This document shows, one piece after another, positions 54,619 to 64,000 of a stretch of 64,000 nucleotides of DNA (position 1 is its first letter; every line of letters starts with the position of its first letter). The stretch is taken from assembly GCA_963762435.1 (NCBI GenBank), contig CAVXLN010000008.1, positions 1 to 64,000 on the forward strand. The letters run 5' to 3'. Source of the DNA: JAXDMU01 sp963762435. Lineage in GTDB: Bacteria > Pseudomonadota > Alphaproteobacteria > ATCC43930 > CGMCC-115725. The notes beneath the pieces are model-generated. The model was not told the DNA's origin, made no database searches, and was given only the letters and a program-made list of their open reading frames with translations. The position numbers and the translations under genes are program-made.

Positions 54619-56481
54619 ATGGCAGAAACCCGAAGCTTTCAGGCGGAAGTAAGCCGCCTTCTCGATATCGTCGCGCATTCCCTCTACAGCGACAAAAAGG
54701 TCTTTCTGCGCGAGCTGATCTCGAACGCGTCCGACGCGTGCGACCGGCTGCGCTATCTGGCCTTGACCCAGCCGGAGCTGGGGGCGCCCGAAGGCAAGTA
54801 TCGCGTCATGCTGACGGCCGACGAAGCCGCGCGCACGCTGACGGTCGAGGATAACGGCATCGGCATGAGCGAGGCCGAGCTCATCGACAATCTGGGCACC
54901 ATCGCGCGCTCCGGCACTGCCGCTTTCGTCAAGCAGCTGGGCGAGGGCGGCAAGACCGACACCTCCCTCATCGGCCAGTTCGGCGTGGGCTTCTATTCCT
55001 CCTTCATGGTCGCCGACCGGGTCGAGGTCACCTCCAGCAAGGCCGGCGAGAGCAATGCCCATCGCTGGGAGTCCGACGGCAAGGGCGAGTTCACCATTGC
55101 GCCGGCCGAGAAGGCGGAGACCGGCACGCGCATCGTCCTTCATATCAAAGAGGATGAGGGCGACTACCTGTCGCCGGAGCGGCTTCGGCACATCGTCAAG
55201 ACCTATGCCGACCATATCGCGCTCCCGATCGTCCTCGTCACGGATGGCCAGGAGGAAACGCTCAACACCGCGTCCGCCCTCTGGACCCGCGCCAAGTCCG
55301 AGATCACGCCGGAGCAGTACAAGGAATTCTATCATTCGGTCGGCCATAGCTTCGACGATCCGTGGCTGACGCTGCATTGGAAGGCCGAGGGCACGCTCGA
55401 ATATACCGGCCTGCTTTTCGTGCCCTCGACCAAGCCGTTCGACCTCTTCGATCCGGCGCGCAAGCACAATGTCCGGCTTTATGTCCGCCGCGTCTTCGTG
55501 ACCGATGACTGCGCCGAGCTGATGCCGGCATATCTGCGCTTCATCAAGGGCGTCGTCGACAGCGAGGATCTGCCGCTCAATATCAGCCGCGAGACGCTGC
55601 AGGCGAACCGCACGATCGCGAAGATCCGCTCGGGCGTCACCAAACGCATCCTGAGCGAGCTCGGCAAGAAGGCGACCGACGCCCCCGACGAGTACAAGAG
55701 CTTCTGGGAGAATTTCGGCGCGGTGCTGAAGGAAGGCCTCTATGAGGATTTCGAGCAGCGCGACACCCTCCTGGGCCTCGCCCGCTTCCGCTCGACCGCG
55801 TCCGAGGAATGGGTCTCGCTCGAGGATTATATCGGGCGGATGAAGCCGGGCCAGAAGGCGATCTACACGATCACGGGTGACAAGCTCGACATCGTGCAGA
55901 AGAGCCCGCAGCTCGAAGGCTATCGCGCCAAGGGCGTCGAGGTGCTGGTGCTGACCGACCCGGTCGACGAGTTCTGGCTGCCCTCGGTCGGCAAGTTCAA
56001 GGATTTCGAGTTCAAGTCGGTCACTCGCGGCGGCGCCGATCTCGGCGAGATCGCGGCCGATGCGGACAAGGCAGCGGAGCCCAAGCCCGAGCCGCCGCAG
56101 GGGATCGCGAGCCTGATCGCCCATCTCAAGCTGACGCTCGGCGATGCGGTCAAGGATGTCCGCGCGTCGGATCGTTTGACCGACAGCCCGGTCTGCCTGG
56201 TCGCCGACGAAGGCGATATGGACATGCATCTGGCACGGCTGCTGCGCCAGCACCGGCAGATGGCGGACGAGGCCAAGCGCGTGCTCGAGATCAATCCGCA
56301 GCATGCGCTGATCCGGCGCTTGGCCGAGAAATCGGGCGAGCCCGGCGGGGCGGCGCAGATCGAGGATGCCGCTTGGCTGCTGCTCGATCAGGCACGCATC
56401 GTCGAGGGTGAGCCGCTGCCGGACCCGGCCAGCTTCGCCCGGCGGCTCGCCTCTTGCCTCGCGCGTGGGCTGGCGGCCTGA
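54619..56481 (+). CDS. htpG: Molecular chaperone HtpG (Hsp90)
   Basis: A 620-residue GHKL ATPase chaperone. The N-terminal nucleotide pocket is intact: ELISNASDACDRLRYL (about 33-48), VEDNGIGMSEAELIDNLGTI (78-97) and GQFGVGFYSSFMVADRVEV (119-137). Middle-domain motifs NVRLYVRRVFVTDDCAELMP and LNISRETLQANRTIAKIR follow, with a normal C-terminal dimerisation domain. Start chosen at 54619 (MAETRSFQAEVSRLL), as in other HtpGs. Confidence 0.96.
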   Translation: MAETRSFQAEVSRLLDIVAHSLYSDKKVFLRELISNASDACDRLRYLALTQPELGAPEGKYRVMLTADEAARTLTVEDNGIGMSEAELIDNLGTIARSGTAAFVKQLGEGGKTDTSLIGQFGVGFYSSFMVADRVEVTSSKAGESNAHRWESDGKGEFTIAPAEKAETGTRIVLHIKEDEGDYLSPERLRHIVKTYADHIALPIVLVTDGQEETLNTASALWTRAKSEITPEQYKEFYHSVGHSFDDPWLTLHWKAEGTLEYTGLLFVPSTKPFDLFDPARKHNVRLYVRRVFVTDDCAELMPAYLRFIKGVVDSEDLPLNISRETLQANRTIAKIRSGVTKRILSELGKKATDAPDEYKSFWENFGAVLKEGLYEDFEQRDTLLGLARFRSTASEEWVSLEDYIGRMKPGQKAIYTITGDKLDIVQKSPQLEGYRAKGVEVLVLTDPVDEFWLPSVGKFKDFEFKSVTRGGADLGEIAADADKAAEPKPEPPQGIASLIAHLKLTLGDAVKDVRASDRLTDSPVCLVADEGDMDMHLARLLRQHRQMADEAKRVLEINPQHALIRRLAEKSGEPGGAAQIEDAAWLLLDQARIVEGEPLPDPASFARRLASCLARGLAA

Positions 56482-56506
56482 CTGAACGGCTGAACTGAGA
56501 CTATCG

Positions 56507-56546
56507 AAAAAAAAATGGGGCGGCCTGGCACTTGGCCGGCCGCCCC
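56507..56546 (-). terminator. Strong intrinsic terminator (leftward)
   Basis: On the minus strand a GC stem with 9-bp arms (56538-56546 and 56517-56525) is followed by a run of nine T (56507-56515 as A on the plus strand). It is the best terminator in the window. It lies downstream of no annotated leftward gene except, after another terminator, the PEP-CTERM gene, so it probably ends a separate short transcript. Confidence 0.8.
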
Positions 56547-56659
56547 GGCGTCTTCACGGAAGAACGCAAGGTTACGCTGAGCACTGCAGCGGGCTTCCGC
56601 TGCGGCGGCATCAGACAACGGGCCAAATGCGGCGAAACCTCGCCGGAATTGTGGCGAAA
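56507..56659 (-). ncRNA. Candidate small RNA between htpG and the PEP-CTERM gene
   Basis: About 150 bases on the minus strand lie between a promoter-like pair (56666-56695) and the strong terminator. The stretch has no credible ORF and includes a GCAGCGG/CCGCTGC stem about 60-80 bases in. I could not match it to SRP, 6S, tmRNA or RNase P RNA. Its existence rests on the promoter and terminator alone. Confidence 0.4.
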
Positions 56660-56665
56660 GCAAGA

Positions 56666-56695
56666 TTTATCCGAACGAAGCCGCATGGGGTCCAA
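56666..56695 (-). promoter_or_regulatory. Promoter-like pair for the candidate small RNA
   Basis: On the minus strand TTGGAC (56690-56695), 18 bases, GATAAA (56666-56671). Four of six positions of each box match the sigma-70 consensus or better, with an acceptable spacer. Confidence 0.35.
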
Positions 56696-56704
56696 CGGGC
56701 GGCC

Positions 56705-56738
56705 AAAGAAAATGAGGAGACCGGAAGCCGGTCTCCTC
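56705..56738 (-). terminator. Terminator of the PEP-CTERM gene
   Basis: An 11-bp perfect stem (56728-56738 and 56714-56724) with a 3-base loop and, on the minus strand, a T-rich tail (ATTTTCTTT). It lies about 45 bp beyond the stop of the PEP-CTERM gene. Confidence 0.78.
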
Positions 56739-56782
56739 AAGTTTACTGCCTGAAATGAGGCTGTTATTGCCCGATGTGACGG

Positions 56783-57451
56783 TTAGCCAATGCGCCGCCG
56801 GACCCAAGCCAGGCCGAAAAGCCCGGCACCCATCAATGCCAGCGAGGCTGGCTCGGGAACGGCGCTGAAATCCGCTTCGATGAAAAGATCGCTCGTCATG
56901 CCGCCCGCATTGCTCCAATCGGAGCCCGACAGGATGGACGACCCGTCGACCGCATAATGCAGGTCGCTGACTTCGGTACCCAACGGGTTGAGCAGCGAGT
57001 TTAGCCGAGCCTGCAGGTTGGTGAGATCGCTTAATGAGAAGACGTCGTCACCGTGCGAATTCGTATTGTCGATTTGCAAGGCGGTCGTGAAAGGCGACAG
57101 CGCCGCATGCGGCGCCAGGAAGCTCATCGAGAGCAAATAATTGAGATCGAACTGCGCCTTGGACGAGGACGATGCGTTGAACCAGGTCAATTCGCCCAGC
57201 ACGACGTTGGTCGCGGGCGTCGTCGAGAGGTGAAAGGAGCTGTTGTCGGCCGTCAGCGTGCTGTCGCCGCCCCACTGGGCCTGCAAATCGCTGTTGGTAA
57301 TGCTGCAATTCGGCGGCGGGACGCTGCTGTCGCAGCCCGAAACATTGCTGAAGAGGCCGGAGCCGAAGCCCGACATGGCGGCCTGCGAATTCTGCGTTCC
57401 GGCCCCGAGGAGGACGAGGACGCTAGCCAAATAGCTTAGCTGCTTCAACAC
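56783..57451 (-). CDS. PEP-CTERM sorting-domain exported protein
   Basis: A 222-residue protein from a GTG at 57451 (or TTG at 57448) after a GGAG site. An N-terminal signal peptide (LASVLVLLGAGTQNSQA) is followed by a Ser/Asn/Thr-rich beta domain with a cysteine pair (SGCDSSVPPPNCS), and the C-terminus is a complete PEP-CTERM: VPEPASLALMGAGLFGLAW then RRR. Exosortase cleaves such tails and the proteins usually go to the exopolysaccharide matrix or outer surface. No exosortase gene is in this window. A sigma-54 promoter candidate lies upstream. Confidence 0.9.
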   Translation of the reverse strand: MLKQLSYLASVLVLLGAGTQNSQAAMSGFGSGLFSNVSGCDSSVPPPNCSITNSDLQAQWGGDSTLTADNSSFHLSTTPATNVVLGELTWFNASSSSKAQFDLNYLLSMSFLAPHAALSPFTTALQIDNTNSHGDDVFSLSDLTNLQARLNSLLNPLGTEVSDLHYAVDGSSILSGSDWSNAGGMTSDLFIEADFSAVPEPASLALMGAGLFGLAWVRRRIG

Positions 57452-57497
57452 GTTACAAACTCCAGAATGGGCTTTTTGCGAAAATCGCTATGACTAC

Positions 57498-57514
57498 AGC
57501 ATTAACCGTGCCAA
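57498..57514 (-). promoter_or_regulatory. Sigma-54 promoter of the PEP-CTERM gene
   Basis: On the minus strand TTGGCACGGTTAATGCT: the -24 TGGCACG and -12 GC elements are separated by the required 10 bases between GG and GC. Only one position of the -12 box departs from the consensus. The transcript would begin near 57487, about 36 bases ahead of the GTG start. Confidence 0.7.
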
Positions 57515-57942
57515 GCTCGATATCTCAAGCGCTTAGCGCCCCCTCTTGCGCATATTCGTAAACAATCATTACAAGCCCTCAGTCAAGAGGGGCGCGACCG
57601 GCCTGACTGAGAGGCTCTTTGCTCTCCGGATATTCCACCAGCGCGCTAGGTCGTCGAAAGGGCATGGCGTTCCCGGCAGAGCGAGCACTCATTTTTGGCC
57701 GGATCTCCATCTGCAAGGCGTCCGGTGCGGTATCAGAAGATGGTACTGGCGGCCCATTGTAACGAGATGTTACAAGTCTGCTGAAAAGAAGACATATTCG
57801 CGAAATACGAACCGTCTAGTTCTGAGATAGTGGTGTGGCTCTCTCAGTTCAGTGGCGTTCGTCGGACCGTCCCGCACTTTTCCGCCCGACCTGCCCTGCG
57901 CGTGGGCACCGATCATTTGGCTGATTTGGCCAAGGGAGAAGC
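57515..57942. other. Intergenic region with an inverted repeat
   Basis: About 430 bp between the PEP-CTERM promoter and the next gene, without a credible ORF. Inverted repeat CTCAGTCA (57578-57585) and TGACTGAG (57604-57611) with an 18-base gap lies 64 bp upstream of the -24 element, where an enhancer-binding activator site would be expected. Confidence 0.45.
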
Positions 57943-58215
57943 ATGCGAACCTCTTTCATTTCCTTCCCTTTGATTGCTGCGGCGACACTGCTGGCCGCGA
58001 TCGTGCCGCTGAGCGCCGCCGAAGCCTATATCGGGCCCGGAATGGGTCTGGGCATGCTGGGCGCCGGCCTCGGCGTGCTGATGACCTCGGCCAGCGCTAT
58101 TTTCTATCTCTTCGCGCTGTCGGTTCGACGCGCCTTTCGCCGGTTGATGGGGCTTTTCATACGGAACAGCACGCCCGCGAGCGATACGGCGCAGGCGGAG
58201 CCGCTCTCGGACTAG
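57943..58215 (+). CDS. Small membrane protein with YIGPG motif
   Basis: A 90-residue protein from an ATG at 57943 with an AGGGAGA ribosome site. A signal peptide (LIAAATLLAAIVPLSAAEA) leads to AYIGPGMGLGMLGAGLGVLM, a Gly-rich hydrophobic segment, then a transmembrane helix and a basic stretch (RRAFRRLMG). Similar YIGPG small proteins occur near exopolysaccharide genes in other bacteria, but function is unknown. It lies between the PEP-CTERM gene and acnA on the opposite strand to the former. Confidence 0.75.
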   Translation: MRTSFISFPLIAAATLLAAIVPLSAAEAYIGPGMGLGMLGAGLGVLMTSASAIFYLFALSVRRAFRRLMGLFIRNSTPASDTAQAEPLSD

Positions 58216-58357
58216 GCGCCCGCCCATCCATATGAATTTTGTTCATATGGAAGCAGAGTAGAACTCGTTTGCCGAGCGGCGCACCCGACGCTAAATCCTG
58301 CTTGCCGGCTTCATCTGCTAGGATAGCCGGGAATCGTCGGAACGAGGGAGTCCGCCC

Positions 58358-61061
<2,704 letters not shown>

Positions 61062-61084
61062 GAACTCACGAACAGAAGAGTTGG

Positions 61085-61115
61085 GGCTTGGCCGATGCCA
61101 CGGCCAAGCCTATCT
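61085..61115 (+). terminator. Terminator after acnA
   Basis: Perfect 10-bp arms GGCTTGGCCG and CGGCCAAGCC (61085-61094 and 61101-61110), 6-base loop, then a T-rich TATCTTCCTCT. Confidence 0.8.
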
Positions 61116-61122
61116 TCCTCTG

Positions 61123-61626
61123 ATGGACTCTGCCGTCCCGTCATCGGACCCGTCAGCCGGTCCCGTCTACTGGCAAGTCGTGCTCCGGCCGCATCGAAGC
61201 CTGCCGCCGAGCGGCTTCCGCATCCTGATGCTGATTCTGGGGCTGGTCAGCATCGTCTGCAGCATCGGGTTCACCCTCATCGGCGCCTGGCCGGTCTGCG
61301 GTTTCTTCGGTCTCGACGTATTGCTGCTCTATATCGCGTTCCGCGCCAGCTACCGGAGCGCCCGGGCGCGCGAGACGGTCCGGCTCGCCGGCGACGACCT
61401 CACCGTCGAGCGCGTGAGCGTGCGTGGCGAGCTCCGGCTTTGGCGCATGCAGGCCTTCTGGCTCAAGGTACGGCTGATCGAGAGCGGCGACGATACCAAC
61501 CGCCTGCTCATTTCCACGCATGGCAGGACGCTGGCGATCGGCGGCTTCCTGTCGCCGATCGAGCGGCGGGGATTGGCCCAGGAGCTCGACGCGGCACTGC
61601 GCCGCTGGCGCGCCCAGCCGGCCTGA
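61123..61626 (+). CDS. DUF2244 membrane protein
   Basis: A 167-residue protein from an ATG at 61123. N-terminal YWQVVLRPHRSLPPSGFRIL is the DUF2244 signature, followed by two membrane helices (about 32-52 and 56-72) and a cytoplasmic C-terminal beta domain. Function unknown. It ends 7 bp before the TerB gene. Confidence 0.88.
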   Translation: MDSAVPSSDPSAGPVYWQVVLRPHRSLPPSGFRILMLILGLVSIVCSIGFTLIGAWPVCGFFGLDVLLLYIAFRASYRSARARETVRLAGDDLTVERVSVRGELRLWRMQAFWLKVRLIESGDDTNRLLISTHGRTLAIGGFLSPIERRGLAQELDAALRRWRAQPA

Positions 61627-61633
61627 GACCCCA

Positions 61634-62090
61634 ATGAGCCTCCTTGATCGCCTGGCCGCCTTCCTCAGCGGAGAAGAAGCGCCATCTTCCGGCGGCGATG
61701 GGCTGCGCCTCGCGGTGGCGGCATTGCTGGTCGAGGCGGCGCGCATGGATGACGAGTTCGCACCAAGCGAGCGAGCCGCCATCGTGAGGCTCCTCGGCGC
61801 CCGCTTCGCGCTCGATCCGATCGCTTCCGAGCAACTGTTGGCGCTCGCCGAACGGGCCGAGGCGAGGTCGACCGGCCTTTACCGCTTCACTAAATCGGTG
61901 ATCGAAGGCTTCTCGCCCCAGGAGCGGATCGAGCTCATTGAGATGATGTGGGAAGTCGTCTATGCCGATGGCGTGCTCGATCCCGGCGAGGATGCGCTGG
62001 TCCGGCGAATCGCCGGCCTTATCCATGTCGAGGACCGCGATCGCGGAATGGCTCGCCAGCGCGCCCTTGCTCGAACTCGGGCGCGTCTGA
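61634..62090 (+). CDS. TerB-like helical protein, possibly frameshifted at its end
   Basis: About 150 residues with the TerB-like all-helical fold: LRLAVAALLVEAARMDDEFAPSER, then IELIEMMWEVVYADGVLDPGED. As sequenced the frame has no stop and runs in phase into the ferredoxin ORF. Removing one of the two A at 62074-62075 gives the ending ALARLGRV and a TGA at 62088-62090, which looks more natural. The protein family is linked by name to tellurite resistance, but cellular function is unclear. Confidence 0.72.
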
Positions 62091-62158
62091 TACCACGGCG
62101 CGATGAGGCGCTGGCGCGCTCCGCACGCGCGGCGCCCGAACCACGGGAACCGACCTCG

Positions 62159-62494
62159 ATGACCTTCGTCGTTACAGAAGCCTGTATCAAGTGCAAATAC
62201 ATGGATTGCGTGGAAGTCTGTCCGGTCGACTGCTTCTACGAGGGTGATAACATGCTGGTCATTCACCCCGACGAATGCATCGATTGCGGCGTGTGCGAGC
62301 CTGAATGCCCAGCCGAGGCGATCGTCAATGACAGCGATCCGCAGGCCGAGCAATGGCTGCAGCTGAATCGCGATTACGCCGCCTCCTGGCCGAATATCAC
62401 GCGCAAGGGTGAGGCCCCGGCCGATGCCGATTCGTTCAAGGACGAGAAGGGCAAGTACGAGAAATATTTCTCGGCCAATCCCGGCAAACGCTGA
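62159..62494 (+). CDS. fdxA: Ferredoxin FdxA (7Fe-8S type)
   Basis: A 111-residue ferredoxin from an ATG at 62159. Cysteine pattern CIKCKYMDCVEVCPVDC then CIDCGVCEPECPAEAI fits FdxA/FdII ferredoxins with a 3Fe-4S and a 4Fe-4S cluster. The C-terminal helical extension (EQWLQLNRDYAASWPNIT) is typical. It may donate electrons to redox enzymes. The upstream TerB frame is continuous with it as sequenced, so a fusion cannot be fully excluded. Confidence 0.92.
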   Translation: MTFVVTEACIKCKYMDCVEVCPVDCFYEGDNMLVIHPDECIDCGVCEPECPAEAIVNDSDPQAEQWLQLNRDYAASWPNITRKGEAPADADSFKDEKGKYEKYFSANPGKR

Positions 62495-62786
62495 GCGCTC
62501 CATTTCCCAAAAAACGCGTTTACCCTTGGGTTCCCGCGCGTACTGCTTGTGTGTGGCATAGAAGCCATGTCGTCGCAGTATGTCGGCGCGCTGGTATTTG
62601 TCGGAACAATTGTGCTAGATTTTTGGGCGAACGGGGCGCTCTGGCGACGTTGACGGTTCTAGGCGCGTGTCCCCCATCTCCACCGTATGGTTGGAAGGAA
62701 CTGGCGGTTCTGCAGAGCCTAATGCTCGCGGTGCACGCAAATGACGGAGTCCCCCGTTCTGGTCCAAGGAATTTTGAGAGAATCGG

Positions 62787-63284
62787 ATGTCGGATAAGAT
62801 TGGGTTCGCCGAGGGCGATTACGTCGTGTATCCGAGCCATGGTGTCGGGAAGATTCTCGGCATCGAAACTCAGGAAATCTCGGGGTACAGGCTCAGCGTG
62901 TTCGTCGTGCATTTCGACAAGGATCGCATGACGTTGCGCGTGCCCGTGACGAAGGCGCAGAATTCGGGCCTCCGTCGGCTTTCGACCCAGAAGGAAATGC
63001 AGCTGGCGCTCGGGCGGCTCAAGGGCCGGTCGAAGGCGAAGCGCACCATGTGGAGCCGCCGCGCTCAGGAATACGAGGCCAAGATCAATTCCGGCGACCC
63101 GGCCTCGATCGCCGAAGTGGTGCGCGACCTTTATCGGAATGCCGGCCAGCCGGACCAGTCCTACAGCGAGCGGCAAATCTATCAGGCCGCGCTCGATCGG
63201 CTGGTGCGCGAGTTCGCGGCAGTCGAGTCGATCGACGAGGTGACTGCGACTCAGCGCCTCGAGCAGATGTTGAACGCCGCCTGA
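62787..63284 (+). CDS. CarD/CdnL-family RNA polymerase-binding regulator
   Basis: A 165-residue protein. The N-terminal TRCF-like RNAP-interaction domain (FAEGDYVVYPSHGVGKILGI, residues 7-26) and the C-terminal helical domain with RTMWSRRAQEYEAKINSGD are both present. CdnL/CarD stabilise open promoter complexes, notably at rRNA genes, and are near-essential in many alphaproteobacteria. The 290-bp region upstream (62495-62786) has no gene and should hold its promoter. Confidence 0.93.
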   Translation: MSDKIGFAEGDYVVYPSHGVGKILGIETQEISGYRLSVFVVHFDKDRMTLRVPVTKAQNSGLRRLSTQKEMQLALGRLKGRSKAKRTMWSRRAQEYEAKINSGDPASIAEVVRDLYRNAGQPDQSYSERQIYQAALDRLVREFAAVESIDEVTATQRLEQMLNAA

Positions 63285-63372
63285 GCGGAGGGTTGATGGC
63301 GAAGCGCAGTCCGCTCCCGGCAAGCGCTTCGATCCCCGGCGGTCGAGTTCTAACCTTTTGGCTTAAGTCATC

Positions 63373-64000
63373 GTGACGACGCGCGCGCCGCCGGTCGAGC
63401 GCTTTGCCACCTTGATTGGGCGCCGCCGCGTCTGGGCGGTGTCGGCGGTCCACGCCGAGATCCGCCGGCTCGAAGCGATCCATGACGCGATCGAGCGGCG
63501 GCTCGAGCCCAGGGATGCGATCGTCTATCTCGGCAATGTGATCGGGCGCGGCACTGCCGTGCTCGAGACGGTCGATGAGCTCCTCTCGTTCCGCCGTGCC
63601 TTCATTGCGCGTCATGCCGCGTTCGCGGCCGACCTCGTCTATCTGCGCGGCAGCCAGGAGGAGATGTGGCAGAAGCTTCTGGAGCTGCAATTCGCCCCGA
63701 ATCCGGGCGAGGTGCTGCGCTGGATGCTGGATCACGGCGTCGGCCCGACGCTCGCCGCATATGGCATCGAACATAGCCAAGGGCTGGCGGCCGCGCGTGA
63801 CGGGGCGGTGGCACTGACCCGCTGGACCGCCGCCATCCGCGCCCGCATCAATGCGGCCCCGGGCCATGCCAATCTCCTAACGGCACTCCGCCGCGCCGCC
63901 TTCACTGCGGGCGAGGAGCTGCTCTTCGTCCATGCCGGGATCGATCCCTCGCGGCCACTGCCGGCGCAGCACGATGCCTTTTGGTGGGGCGGTGCGGGAT
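63373..64000 (+). CDS. Metallophosphoesterase-fold protein with degenerate metal motifs (cut by window edge)
   Basis: 209 residues visible from a GTG at 63373. The order of motifs matches the Ser/Thr phosphatase family, but they are altered: VWAVSAVHAEIRRLEAI replaces the usual GD(I/V)HG, YLGNVIGRG replaces GDxxDRG, LRGSQEEMW replaces GNHE; VHAGIDPSR near residue 190 is kept. The changes remove the usual Asp, Asn and His ligands, so it may be catalytically inactive and act by binding. The end lies outside the window. Confidence 0.78.
   Translation, partial: MTTRAPPVERFATLIGRRRVWAVSAVHAEIRRLEAIHDAIERRLEPRDAIVYLGNVIGRGTAVLETVDELLSFRRAFIARHAAFAADLVYLRGSQEEMWQKLLELQFAPNPGEVLRWMLDHGVGPTLAAYGIEHSQGLAAARDGAVALTRWTAAIRARINAAPGHANLLTALRRAAFTAGEELLFVHAGIDPSRPLPAQHDAFWWGGAG

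Noticed and set aside
56388..56663. A 91-codon leftward ORF over the htpG 3' end
   Set aside because: It overlaps htpG, crosses the strong terminator and has no similarity or ribosome site.

Overview
The window is a GC-rich chromosomal segment from an alphaproteobacterium, most likely of the Rhodospirillales type. This is inferred from gene content and order (rsmI-yraN-gshB, hemW-rdgB-rph, hrcA-grpE-dnaK-dnaJ, the alphaproteobacterial XRE regulator type, carD, an fdxA ferredoxin and a PEP-CTERM protein), not from a marker gene. I saw no rRNA, tRNA, CRISPR array, insertion sequence or integrase.

Region 1 (1-17.7 kb) is an exopolysaccharide/surface region. It has a truncated GDP-mannose 3,5-epimerase-like gene, a roughly 1.4-kb gene-free stretch, a 1901-residue secreted mosaic protein (beta-helix, IPT/TIG and Ig-like repeats, NHL propeller), a flippase, two family 2 glycosyltransferases, a PAPS-type sulfotransferase, a FemAB/CelD-like acetyltransferase and a Wzc/ExoP tyrosine autokinase. 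Between the kinase and the second glycosyltransferase sits a compact MarR operon with three unrecognised small ORFs and a palindromic candidate operator. Region 2 (17.8-21.9 kb) has an XRE regulator, comM/yifB, an alpha/beta hydrolase and a GNAT protein.

Region 3 (21.9-33.3 kb) is housekeeping. A long leftward operon runs rsmI-yraN-BON lipoprotein-SirB1-gshB and ends in two CgeB-like glycosyltransferases. The LppC/LpoA lipoprotein gene is divergent from it, its 5' end overlapping rsmI. hemW-rdgB-rph and a Yip1 membrane protein follow. Region 4 (33.4-40.6 kb) is a beta-propeller protein, then hrcA-grpE-dnaK-dnaJ with heat-shock-type promoter elements and a flavin reductase. dnaK carries a one-base insertion as sequenced.

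Region 5 (40.6-54.6 kb) has plsY (cyanobacterial-looking), a lipoprotein, a glycosyltransferase-like protein, glnD, a DUF938 methyltransferase, a cation/proton antiporter, an S4 protein overlapping a SUV3-like helicase, an unusual LuxR-HTH/VOC fusion, a Sel1-trypsin protease and leuA. leuA is preceded by a leucine-rich leader peptide and an RNA hairpin that covers its ribosome binding site.

Region 6 (54.6-64 kb) has htpG with a sigma-32-like promoter, a candidate small RNA, a PEP-CTERM protein with a near-consensus sigma-54 promoter, a small YIGPG membrane protein, acnA (one-base insertion), DUF2244, a TerB-like protein running in frame into ferredoxin fdxA, carD, and a truncated metallophosphoesterase-fold protein whose metal-binding motifs are degenerate.

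Three apparent single-base insertions (dnaK, acnA, terB), each doubling one base, and three genes lacking an ATG/GTG/TTG start in the expected place, raise the possibility of base-level errors in the assembly. No single new defence or mobile system is evident. The most promising leads are the sigma-54/PEP-CTERM unit, the leuA leader, the MarR small-ORF operon, the candidate sRNA and the pseudo-phosphatase.
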